Part shown: positions 22,641-29,738 of the stretch, piece by piece
Position numbering within the stretch: position 1 is the stretch's first letter
Layout: every line of letters begins with the position of its first letter
Position numbers and translations under genes: made by a program
Origin: Synergistaceae bacterium
GTDB taxonomy: Bacteria > Synergistota > Synergistia > Synergistales > Aminobacteriaceae
DNA: 41,608 nucleotides
Direction of reading: 5' to 3'
Assembly: GCA_017448685.1 (NCBI GenBank)
Contig: JAFSKY010000160.1
Coordinates: forward strand, 1-41,608
The notes under the pieces: generated by a model
The model's input: only the letters and a program-made list of their open reading frames with translations
What the model was told of the DNA's origin: nothing
The model's database searches: none

Positions 22641-23808
22641 TGATTGCCGCGTTCAAATCCCGGTCTATCACTAACCCACATTCAGGACATATATACGTAC
22701 GGTCTTTCAGCTTTAAATCGCTCTTGATATGCCCACACCGTGAACATGTCTTTGAACTTGGATAAAATCTGTCGGCTTCTACAAGTTCGATGTCTAATGC
22801 CTCACACTTGTACTGCATTTGACGCTTGAACTCATAGAATTTCTGTGATGCTATTGCTCTGGACAAATGACGGTTCTTCATCATACCTTTTACATTCAGC
22901 GTTTCCATGACTATACGCGATAGCTTGGTTTTCACTATCGCTCTTGTCGTTTGATGTAAATAGTGGGTTCGTATGTCATTTATCCGTTTATGGAGCAACC
23001 TTATCTTCCTGTTTTGGCGTTCTAAGTTCCGGCATTCTTTCAACGGACGCTTCCATATCGGACGGCGGTTTTGGTCATACCCTCTAATATTCTGCCTGAT
23101 ACGGCGAGACGCTTTTCTCTGTTCACGTTTGAGTTTTTTCTCTAATCTGCGAACTTCATGAGTCTTGTTGATATTTTTGAAGACTCTCCCGTCTGAAAGT
23201 ATCGCCAAATCCTTAACGCCTAAATCAATCCCGATGGTTACATCACTTAATTCTGGCTTGGCTTCTTCTTGGGCTTCATATGCAACTGACAAATACCAAT
23301 ATTTGCCGTCATATGAAATTCTGGGATTGGAATATTTCTGCCCTTTACGGGTTTTAGGCAAGGGCTTTGAGGTTCTGACAAAACCAAGTTTTTCACTGCG
23401 AAATCCGCCCGGCATTCGTTGCAAAGTCTCATAGTTCACGTAGAAACTAATTTTGCTTCTGCGTCTTGTCTTGAAACGTGGCTTACCTGACAATCCCTTG
23501 AAATATCGCTGGTACGCTTCCTCAGCATCACGAACTCCCTGCTTCATGACATTGCTCCCGACTTCGGATAACCATTTGTGTGTTGTCCGTTTCAGTACGT
23601 TGTTGATATACTTCCTGACTTCACTCCCTGTAATATCCTTCTTACCACTCATGCCATTGCTCAGGTAGTCATGATAGACGCGCTCTTTTTCAGAAAGATA
23701 AAAGTTATATGCCCATCTTGCTGTTCCTGCGCTTTTCCAGAATAATATCTCCTGTTCAGGTGTGGGATGTAATCTAATTTTCACTGCCCTTAGCAATTTT
23801 CCTAACAC
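22618..23808 (-). CDS. tnpB: TnpB RNA-guided nuclease of an IS605/IS1341-type element
   Basis: The protein (396 residues from the GTG at 23808; the true start could be the later GTG before KIRLHPTPEQ) is a full TnpB. It has an N-terminal helix-turn-helix-like region, RuvC acid one in GIDLGVKD, acid two in IVMETLNVKGM, a zinc finger CSRCG...CPECG and acid three in IDRDLNAAINLANY. All three catalytic acids and the four cysteines are present, so it should be active. No Y1 transposase (tnpA) is next to it, so it is a solo element that needs a transposase in trans. It lies between the csp and thi promoter regions. Confidence 0.93.
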   Translation of the reverse strand: MLGKLLRAVKIRLHPTPEQEILFWKSAGTARWAYNFYLSEKERVYHDYLSNGMSGKKDITGSEVRKYINNVLKRTTHKWLSEVGSNVMKQGVRDAEEAYQRYFKGLSGKPRFKTRRRSKISFYVNYETLQRMPGGFRSEKLGFVRTSKPLPKTRKGQKYSNPRISYDGKYWYLSVAYEAQEEAKPELSDVTIGIDLGVKDLAILSDGRVFKNINKTHEVRRLEKKLKREQRKASRRIRQNIRGYDQNRRPIWKRPLKECRNLERQNRKIRLLHKRINDIRTHYLHQTTRAIVKTKLSRIVMETLNVKGMMKNRHLSRAIASQKFYEFKRQMQYKCEALDIELVEADRFYPSSKTCSRCGHIKSDLKLKDRTYICPECGLVIDRDLNAAINLANYRV

Positions 23809-23927
23809 CTACTTAGCTGTTTTTTCTGTTTTTGCTCCATTCAGCTATGTTATGTGTGTAAAAAGCATTATACCCTGAAATTTATTTTATTGTGCAAAAA
23901 ATACCATGAGTTAGAATCTTTTTGCGC

Positions 23928-23956
23928 TTGACCTTACGCAAACAAGCGGGTAAACT
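23928..23956 (+). promoter_or_regulatory. Promoter of the cold-shock gene
   Basis: TTGACC (23928-23933), a 17-nt spacer and TAAACT (23951-23956). The start near 23963 gives a leader of about 70 nt with repeated GCGCGTTA segments, short for a CspA-type thermosensor leader. Confidence 0.6.
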
Positions 23957-24032
23957 TATCAACATTGCGCGTTACACATTGCTTTAGCGCGTTATTCAAT
24001 ACATTAACATTTACTCAGGAGGCTTTTTTTTC

Positions 24033-24233
24033 ATGGCACAGGGTACCGTAAAGTGGTTCAACGAAAGCAAAGGGTACGGATTCATCACCGTAGACGACGG
24101 CAAGGACGTATTCGTCCACTTCAGCGCGATTCAGGGCGAGGGGTTCAAGACGCTCAGCGAGGGGCAGAAGGTATCATTCGACATCGTCAACGGCGAGAAG
24201 GGCCCGCAGGCTGCCAACGTCGTAAAGGAGTAG
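24033..24233 (+). CDS. csp: Cold-shock protein, CspA family
   Basis: The 66-residue OB-fold protein has the family signature at once: [15 protein letters not shown] (RNP1) and DVFVHFSAI (RNP2), followed by [20 protein letters not shown]. It binds single-stranded RNA and DNA and melts mRNA structure, acting as an RNA chaperone in the cytoplasm. AGGAGG lies 11 bases before the ATG, separated by a T8 run. It is a single-gene unit with its own promoter and a very strong terminator, so it is probably highly expressed. Confidence 0.96.
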   Translation: MAQGTVKWFNESKGYGFITVDDGKDVFVHFSAIQGEGFKTLSEGQKVSFDIVNGEKGPQAANVVKE

Positions 24234-24297
24234 TATCAGAAGGTCTCCTGCAACAAACTACGTAACTTCATACAACTAGCAAGAGAACACAACCAGT

Positions 24298-24333
24298 GAG
24301 AATCCTGAAACCTTTTCGGGGTTCTCATTTTTT
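24298..24333 (+). terminator. Terminator of the cold-shock gene
   Basis: A 13-bp stem (GAGAATCCTGAAA with TTTCGGGGTTCTC, two G-U pairs) and a CCTT loop are followed by ATTTTTT. Confidence 0.93.
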
Positions 24334-24348
24334 ATGGGGAGATATGTT

Positions 24349-25116
24349 ATGACACAGAATGAGATGAATATCCTTGCGCCGGAAAAACTCTCAGAGATTG
24401 AGCGCGAAAAGGGAGTAACAGTACTTTACGCCGCCGAATCTGGAAGCCGGGCATGGGGATTTGAGTCACCTGACAGCGATTTTGACGTGAGATTCATATA
24501 CATGCGCCAAGAGTCAGAATATCTCAGGCTTGACTCATTTCGGGACGTTATAGAATTGCCGGTAAATGATACATGGGACGTTAGCGGCTGGGATTTGCCC
24601 AAAGCGTTGCGTCTCCTACACAAGTCGAATCCTACATTGTTTGAGTGGCTAGCCTCGCCGATATGTTACCGGGATAACGGTTTTTCCGCCAGGATTCAGC
24701 CACTTCTAGCGGAATATTTCTCGCCGTCAAGAATGCTCCACCACTATTTGAGCATGGCCGACAGCAACACACGCAATTACCTTCAGGGCGAATCCGTCAG
24801 AATGAAACGTTATCTATATATATTGCGTCCTGTGCTGGCGTGTTTGTGGGTGATGGAACATGACTCTCCGCCTCCTGTGCTTTTCGCCAGCCTCATGGAA
24901 AAATTCCTGCCTCAAAATCTCATGCCCTCTGTGAAAAACATTCTCGCCGAAAAAATGAAGTCCTCCGAGAAATCAGACATTCCCCGAATGCACGACATTG
25001 AAGCCTTCGTGAATGAGTCTGTGAGCAGGATTCATGCACATATTGACACGCTCAACGAATCCCCAAAAACTTGGAACTCCCTCAACGAATTTTTCATCCG
25101 CGAAATATCATCATGA
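24349..25116 (+). CDS. DNA polymerase beta-like nucleotidyltransferase (PF10127/RlaP-like)
   Basis: I use the ATG at 24349 (MTQNEMN), ten bases after GGGGAG; an ATG five codons earlier sits against the terminator. The 255-residue protein has the minimal nucleotidyltransferase motif GSRAWGFESPDSDFDVRF, with G32-S33 and D44/D46, and a long helical C-terminal domain with YLQGESVRMKRYLYILRP. This is the form of the YcgL/RlaP family. RlaP members are linked to RNA repair, but most are uncharacterised. Here the stop overlaps the start of the CCA-adding enzyme (ATGA), which suggests an RNA 3'-end or tRNA-repair role. Confidence 0.85.
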   Translation: MTQNEMNILAPEKLSEIEREKGVTVLYAAESGSRAWGFESPDSDFDVRFIYMRQESEYLRLDSFRDVIELPVNDTWDVSGWDLPKALRLLHKSNPTLFEWLASPICYRDNGFSARIQPLLAEYFSPSRMLHHYLSMADSNTRNYLQGESVRMKRYLYILRPVLACLWVMEHDSPPPVLFASLMEKFLPQNLMPSVKNILAEKMKSSEKSDIPRMHDIEAFVNESVSRIHAHIDTLNESPKTWNSLNEFFIREISS

Positions 25117-26288
25117 ACGCAACATCCAATGACCTCGCAATCTCCGCACGAATCGCAAAGGCTGTAAGTGATGCCGGGGGGCGGGCGTTCTTTGTTGGGG
25201 GCTATGTGAGGGACAAAATATTAGGCCGTCCAAGCAAAGACATAGACATAGAGATTCACGGCGTAACAGAATCACGGCTCATTGAGATTCTTGGCGGCAT
25301 TGGTGAACCTCTCAGCATGGGCGCGAGCTTTGGCGTATTGGGATTGCGTCATTACGATGCTGATATTGTCCTTCCTCGCTCACTCACAACGGGCGAAATT
25401 GACCCCTTCACGGGATATTTGAACGCGGCAAAACGCAGAGACTTCACCATGAATGCGCTAATGCAGGATGTTTTGACGGGGGAAATACTTGACTTTTTCG
25501 GCGGGATTGACGACATTCGCGACCACATTATACGGCGTGTTGACGACTCAACATTCCTCATTGACCCTTTGAGGGTTATACGTGCTGCGAGATTTTCGGC
25601 CTCATTGGGATTCACGGTTGACGCTGACACTATGCGGATATGTTCATCTGTTGACACATCACGGATTGCCCCTGAACGTGTATATGCTGAGCTTGAGAGC
25701 GCAATCACGAAGACTGAATCCCCCTCGCGATTTTTCGCCGTGCTTGGGGAAATGCAACAGTTATCCGGGTGGTTTGCTGAGGCCGTGAACGCTGACATTG
25801 ACATTCTCGACATGGCCGCAAGAGTCCGCGATAAGTCATCATACCCTTCTGGATTCATGCTTGCTATTCTCTGTCATGGCTGGCCGGATGATGATATTGC
25901 GCGATTCCTCTCACGCCTCACGAACGATATTCACCTCACACGCTACGTGATGAACATGGCCGGACTCGGTCATACCCTCGCCACAATGCCGCAAGATTCG
26001 CCGGAACTGTCATACATGCAGATATTTGACGCGTCAGAATGCCCCGAAGATTTGCCGCTAATGTCTGAGATTCTCGCAGGTGATTCGCATTCCGACATGC
26101 TGAGGCTGTATCATGAGCGTATGAGACTGCCACATGTTACGGGCGGTGATATTCTGAAGCATGGAGTCCAGCAAGGACGGCTTGTAGGGGAGGCATTGAG
26201 GGTTGCGCACACATTGAGGCTCTCAGGACTCCCGAAGGCTGAACAGTTGCGCGAGGCCATGAAATATATTGCGGAGGCGGAATCATGA
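25113..26288 (+). CDS. cca: CCA-adding enzyme / poly(A) polymerase-type tRNA nucleotidyltransferase
   Basis: The 391-residue class II enzyme starts at the ATG overlapping the previous stop. Motif A is FVGGYVRDKILGRPSKDIDIEI, with the GG pair at residues 29-30 and the metal acids D43 and D45. RRDFTMNALMQDVLTGEILDFFGG and DPLRVIRAARFSASLGF give motifs B-D, and the EPR-like region APERVYAEL follows. It adds or repairs CCA at tRNA 3' ends; in some bacteria the work is split between CC- and A-adding proteins, which cannot be excluded. The tRNA-Leu in this window already encodes CCA, so repair may be a main task. RNase Z follows with an ATGA overlap. Confidence 0.9.
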   Translation: MNATSNDLAISARIAKAVSDAGGRAFFVGGYVRDKILGRPSKDIDIEIHGVTESRLIEILGGIGEPLSMGASFGVLGLRHYDADIVLPRSLTTGEIDPFTGYLNAAKRRDFTMNALMQDVLTGEILDFFGGIDDIRDHIIRRVDDSTFLIDPLRVIRAARFSASLGFTVDADTMRICSSVDTSRIAPERVYAELESAITKTESPSRFFAVLGEMQQLSGWFAEAVNADIDILDMAARVRDKSSYPSGFMLAILCHGWPDDDIARFLSRLTNDIHLTRYVMNMAGLGHTLATMPQDSPELSYMQIFDASECPEDLPLMSEILAGDSHSDMLRLYHERMRLPHVTGGDILKHGVQQGRLVGEALRVAHTLRLSGLPKAEQLREAMKYIAEAES

Positions 26289-27211
26289 TAGGTATAACGT
26301 TAATCGGTACAGGGGCGCTTTTGCCTATACCCAACCGGGCTTTGTCGTCAATGTTCCTCACATGCGGGGGGCATTCAATCCTCTTTGATTGCGGTGAAGG
26401 CACTCAAACAGCCGCGAGGAAGGCAGGTATTAGCCTCATGAAAACGGACATGATAGCGACGACTCACTATCACGGAGATCACATTTTCGGCATACCTGGA
26501 CTCTTGCAGACAATGTACAGTGCTGGACGTGTTGAGCCTATATACATTGCCGGGCCAGAAGGGTTGAATGACATATTGCGGCCAATGATGGAGCTTATCG
26601 GGGGGCTTGGGTTCGAGGTATTGCCCGTAGAAATTCCGCATGAGGGAGTGAGGTTACGCGAGATTATTCCGGGCTGGCCTAATGGGGCTATGTTGTCGTC
26701 ATTCCCGGCTCAACATAGGTGCATAGCTCAAGGGTATTCATTCACTCTGAGGCGGGCGGGAAAATTTGACCCCGTGAAAGCGCAAGAGCTCGGAGTCCCT
26801 GTGCATATGTGGAAGGTGTTGCAGAGGGGTGAAAGCGTTTTTGTGGGAGGAAGAGAGGTTTTGCCCGCAGAGGTTATCGGGGATGAAAGGCGCGGGCTTA
26901 AAGTTGCGTTCACAGGGGATTCGGCCATGTGCGACTCAGTTGTTGACGGCGCAAAGGGAGCTGACTTACTCATATGCGAGGCTACATACGGGAAGGATTC
27001 TGAGGCGGGGAAGGCAATTGCGCGTGGGCATATGACGTTCTCACACGCTGCTGAAACAGCAAAACTTGCGGGCGTGAAAACTTTGTGGCTGACTCATTAC
27101 TCCCAATCCGTAACAGACCCGGCTGAATACCTCCCTAACGCACAAGCTATATTCCCTGAGACTGTATGCGGCTATGATGGGATGTCGGCAGAATTGTGCT
27201 TTGAGTCGTGA
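26285..27211 (+). CDS. rnz: Ribonuclease Z
   Basis: The 308-residue protein is an MBL-fold endonuclease of the RNase Z type. HYHGDH at residues 61-66 is the metal motif, FDCGEGTQ precedes it, GDSAMCDS supplies the bridging acid, and RGHMTFSHAAETA and LTHYSQ follow. It cuts tRNA precursors 3' of the discriminator base when CCA is not encoded. Overlap with the CCA gene makes a co-translated pair for tRNA 3' maturation. The final 40 bp overlap the convergent DUF1810 gene. The exosite arm appears to be the short bacterial form. Confidence 0.94.
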   Translation: MIGITLIGTGALLPIPNRALSSMFLTCGGHSILFDCGEGTQTAARKAGISLMKTDMIATTHYHGDHIFGIPGLLQTMYSAGRVEPIYIAGPEGLNDILRPMMELIGGLGFEVLPVEIPHEGVRLREIIPGWPNGAMLSSFPAQHRCIAQGYSFTLRRAGKFDPVKAQELGVPVHMWKVLQRGESVFVGGREVLPAEVIGDERRGLKVAFTGDSAMCDSVVDGAKGADLLICEATYGKDSEAGKAIARGHMTFSHAAETAKLAGVKTLWLTHYSQSVTDPAEYLPNAQAIFPETVCGYDGMSAELCFES

Positions 27212-27639
27212 TTTTTCCCTGCAAGAAGCCTGAGAGTCTCGCTATCTTTTTTCCCGCCGAAATATTTATCCAACACCCTATGAAACACAGAACCTTCCGG
27301 CGAAATTTCCGCGAAAAGTGTCATTGATGATCTCAGCTTCATAGCGTCAATTTTTCCGTTCATGAGGTAAACGGGATCATCGCCATCACCATTCAATATG
27401 ACCTGCGTAATGTCAATCAGTCTTGGCCCCAGCACGGGATGAGCGAGATATTCTCTTGCCTCGTTGATGTCCTGAATCCCGAAAGTTTTTGACATGTGGC
27501 TTGTACCCAGTCCCCTCAGTTGCGGAAATATGTACCATATCCAATGGCTTTGTTTGTGGCCTGCTTCCATTTCCCTGAAAGCTGTGAGGTAATCATATTC
27601 CTGTTCCGGCAAAAAGCGTTCAATGTTGTATTTGCTCAT
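27172..27639 (-). CDS. DUF1810 family protein
   Basis: I start at the ATG at 27639 (MSKYNIERFLPEQ), behind AGGAGGC; the longer open frame crosses the divergent promoter region. The 155-residue protein matches the DUF1810 pattern: YDYLTAFREMEAGHKQSHWIWYIFPQLRGLG, then FGIQDINEAREYLAHPVLGPRL and DAMKLRSSMTLFAE. The family is small, cytoplasmic and of unknown biochemistry. It is divergent from a NADAR gene with only 61 bp between the two ATGs, so the two probably share regulation. The 3' end overlaps that of rnz. Confidence 0.9.
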   Translation of the reverse strand: MSKYNIERFLPEQEYDYLTAFREMEAGHKQSHWIWYIFPQLRGLGTSHMSKTFGIQDINEAREYLAHPVLGPRLIDITQVILNGDGDDPVYLMNGKIDAMKLRSSMTLFAEISPEGSVFHRVLDKYFGGKKDSETLRLLAGKNHDSKHNSADIPS

Positions 27640-27700
27640 TCGTGAAAGCCTCCTTTCATGGCATAATATATCATACGCAAAAATCAAAGGAGCTGTTATC

Positions 27701-28141
27701 ATGTCGGAAGCAATAACGCGTTTTCGTGGTGAGTATGAATTTCTGAGCAACTTCTACGAAGCTCCCGTAACATTCGGAGGGTTGACCTACGGAAGCTCGG
27801 AGGCGGCATTTCAGGCGCAAAAGTGCATGACCGATGAAGACCGCATAGCCTTCACGGAATATCGATCCGCAGACAGCAAGAAAGCCGGAAAGAAAATAAA
27901 GCTCCGTCCAGATTGGGACGCGGTGAAGCTCGGAGTCATGGAGGGGATAATCCGCGCCAAGTTCACGCAGAATCCCGAACTCGCAACCAGACTAATCGCT
28001 ACTGGCGACTGTGAGCTTGTCGAGGGAAATCACTGGCACGACAAATTTTGGGGCGTTGACAGCAAAACAGGCGAGGGCGAGAATCATTTGGGGCGCATAC
28101 TCATGAAGATTCGCGATGAGCTGAGGCAGTCTCAATCGTAG
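27701..28141 (+). CDS. NADAR domain protein (YbiA/RibX-like)
   Basis: The start is the ATG at 27701 after AAAGGAG; the longer frame overlaps the DUF1810 start. The 146-residue protein has the NADAR signature: YEFLSNFYEAPV, SSEAAFQAQKC, KLRPDWDAVKLGVMEGIIRAKF and the late NHWHDKFWGVD with GENHLGRILMKIR. NADAR members are N-glycosidases; reported substrates include riboflavin-pathway intermediates and ADP-ribosylated guanine in DNA. No DarT-type transferase is near it, so which applies here is unknown. The 3' end overlaps truA by 10 bp. The pairing with DUF1810 is worth testing. Confidence 0.92.
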   Translation: MSEAITRFRGEYEFLSNFYEAPVTFGGLTYGSSEAAFQAQKCMTDEDRIAFTEYRSADSKKAGKKIKLRPDWDAVKLGVMEGIIRAKFTQNPELATRLIATGDCELVEGNHWHDKFWGVDSKTGEGENHLGRILMKIRDELRQSQS

Positions 28142-28872
28142 TTGACCCTCCAGAACCACAGCCCGCAGGCCGGGACGGTCATGGCCGACTCAGTTCTTCC
28201 TTTCCCGGCCAATAACCCATCAAGCCACGCAAGACTCTTTTTCCCTGTTGCAACCGCGTCAATATTCCCCACGATTATGCGCACCATATTTGTCAGGAAG
28301 GATTGCGCCTTCACGGTGATGATTGAGATATTGCCCTTGTTGCGTATTCTGAGAGCGTCAATCGTCCTGTGAGGGTCATCAGGGCATTCACCAGCCCGAC
28401 AAAACGCGGTGAAGTCATGCCTCCCCTGAATCATTCTGCAAGCCTCACGCGCAAGATTCATGTCCCATGCAACCCCGCTTTTTCTGTGCCACACAAAATT
28501 ATGCAGCATTGGCGGACATACACGGCCATGATACACGAAGTACCTATATTCCCGTGATACCGCCGAATATCTTGCGTTGAATCCTTCAGGGACATAACGA
28601 GCTGTCATTATGCGAATGTCGTCAGGAAGGTAGAAATTCACGGCGAGGCGTAATTTGTCCGGGGCAATATCCTTCCTCATGCTGAAAGATGCGACCTGCC
28701 CCCAAGCGTTTACCCCTTTATCCGTTCTCCCTGCACCTGTAATCCTCACTGGGCAACCTTCGATTTTGGCCAGCGCAGACTCTATGACCTGCTGAACGCT
28801 CACAGAATCGGGCTGAACCTGCCAGCCTGAATAGTTTTTGCCGATATAGCTTAATGTTGCGGAGTAATTCAT
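28132..28872 (-). CDS. truA: tRNA pseudouridine synthase A
   Basis: The start is the ATG at 28872, overlapping the ecfT stop (ATGA). The 246-residue protein has the TruA catalytic loop AGRTDKGVNAWGQ with D51, an N-terminal SYIGKNYSGWQVQP and the C-terminal SFLTNMVRIIVGN. It converts uridines 38-40 of the tRNA anticodon arm. Its place after ecfT at the end of the ribosomal operon is as in Bacillus and Clostridia. No clear terminator follows; the NADAR gene converges on it. Confidence 0.96.
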   Translation of the reverse strand: MNYSATLSYIGKNYSGWQVQPDSVSVQQVIESALAKIEGCPVRITGAGRTDKGVNAWGQVASFSMRKDIAPDKLRLAVNFYLPDDIRIMTARYVPEGFNARYSAVSREYRYFVYHGRVCPPMLHNFVWHRKSGVAWDMNLAREACRMIQGRHDFTAFCRAGECPDDPHRTIDALRIRNKGNISIITVKAQSFLTNMVRIIVGNIDAVATGKKSLAWLDGLLAGKGRTESAMTVPACGLWFWRVNYD

Positions 28873-29639
28873 GACATGAAGAATATCCCTGCGATAATTG
28901 CGCCCAAACACACGGCGAGGGTATCAGACTTTTTCCAGACTAGTGGCTTTCTTCTTGTGCGTCCTGATTTGCCGTCATAACCGCGAGCCTCCATAGCTGT
29001 AGCGACTTCATCAGCGCGCCGGAAAATTATCACCATTAGCGGAATCAGCACGGGGAAGAATGCTTTTGCCCTCTGGAATATATTTCCCTGATCCAATCTT
29101 GCGCCCCGTGAGAGTTGCGCCCGCATGATTTTGTCTGTTTCCTGCATAAGTAGCGGGATGAATCGTAATGCCATTCCAATCATCATTGCGCATTCATGAG
29201 CCGGGAATCTGAATCTCTCAAGCGGACTCAACAATGCGTCAATCCCGTCAGCGAGTTCAAGCGGTGCTGTTGTCAGTGGCAACATTACGGCAAATAGCAT
29301 GAGTATGAGCAGCCTTGAAGCTGTGAATATGGCTGTGTTAATCGCGCTGAGAAAATCACCTTTGCTGAAATATCCGGCTATTATGTTGAATATGAACGTG
29401 AATATGACGAGGAACAATATCGGTCTTGCGGACATGGCAACTATCTTGAAGGGTATTTTTGACGCGGCTATGAGGAGGATTAAAGCTACAGCCCACATGA
29501 CAGCACCGGGTATTGATTGTGTTGGGAATACGGCGGATATTATCATGAGCAGAGAGAATAGCTTTGCTCTTGGGTCAAGCCTGTGAATGAATGAGCCTGT
29601 GGGAATATACTGCCCCAGGTTTATGTTTGTGAGGTACAT
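28869..29639 (-). CDS. ecfT: ECF transporter transmembrane subunit EcfT
   Basis: The 256-residue membrane protein shows the EcfT landmarks. The N-terminal cytoplasmic GQYIPTGSFIHRLDPRAKL is followed by five or six hydrophobic segments. A coupling-helix region near the end (MRAQLSRGARLDQGN, then RADEVATAMEARGYDG) carries the two A-R-G motifs that dock on the ATPases. It is the shared scaffold of group II vitamin importers and works with various S subunits, none of which is in the window. AGGAG precedes the ATG. About 100 bp containing a GCCGGGG/CCCCGGC hairpin (29672-29701) separate it from ecfA. Confidence 0.94.
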   Translation of the reverse strand: MYLTNINLGQYIPTGSFIHRLDPRAKLFSLLMIISAVFPTQSIPGAVMWAVALILLIAASKIPFKIVAMSARPILFLVIFTFIFNIIAGYFSKGDFLSAINTAIFTASRLLILMLFAVMLPLTTAPLELADGIDALLSPLERFRFPAHECAMMIGMALRFIPLLMQETDKIMRAQLSRGARLDQGNIFQRAKAFFPVLIPLMVIIFRRADEVATAMEARGYDGKSGRTRRKPLVWKKSDTLAVCLGAIIAGIFFMS

Positions 29640-29738
29640 TGTGATTGCTCCTGTGTGAGGGATGAAATTTTGCCGGGGTGAATTTGTTTTTGCGCCCCGG
29701 CCTGTGAGGAAATTATATACTGTGAGTGGTTGAATGTG

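Noticed and set aside
24298-24340. ATG at 24334 as the start of the nucleotidyltransferase
   Set aside because: It abuts the U-tract of the csp terminator and lacks a ribosome site; the ATG at 24349 follows GGGGAG.
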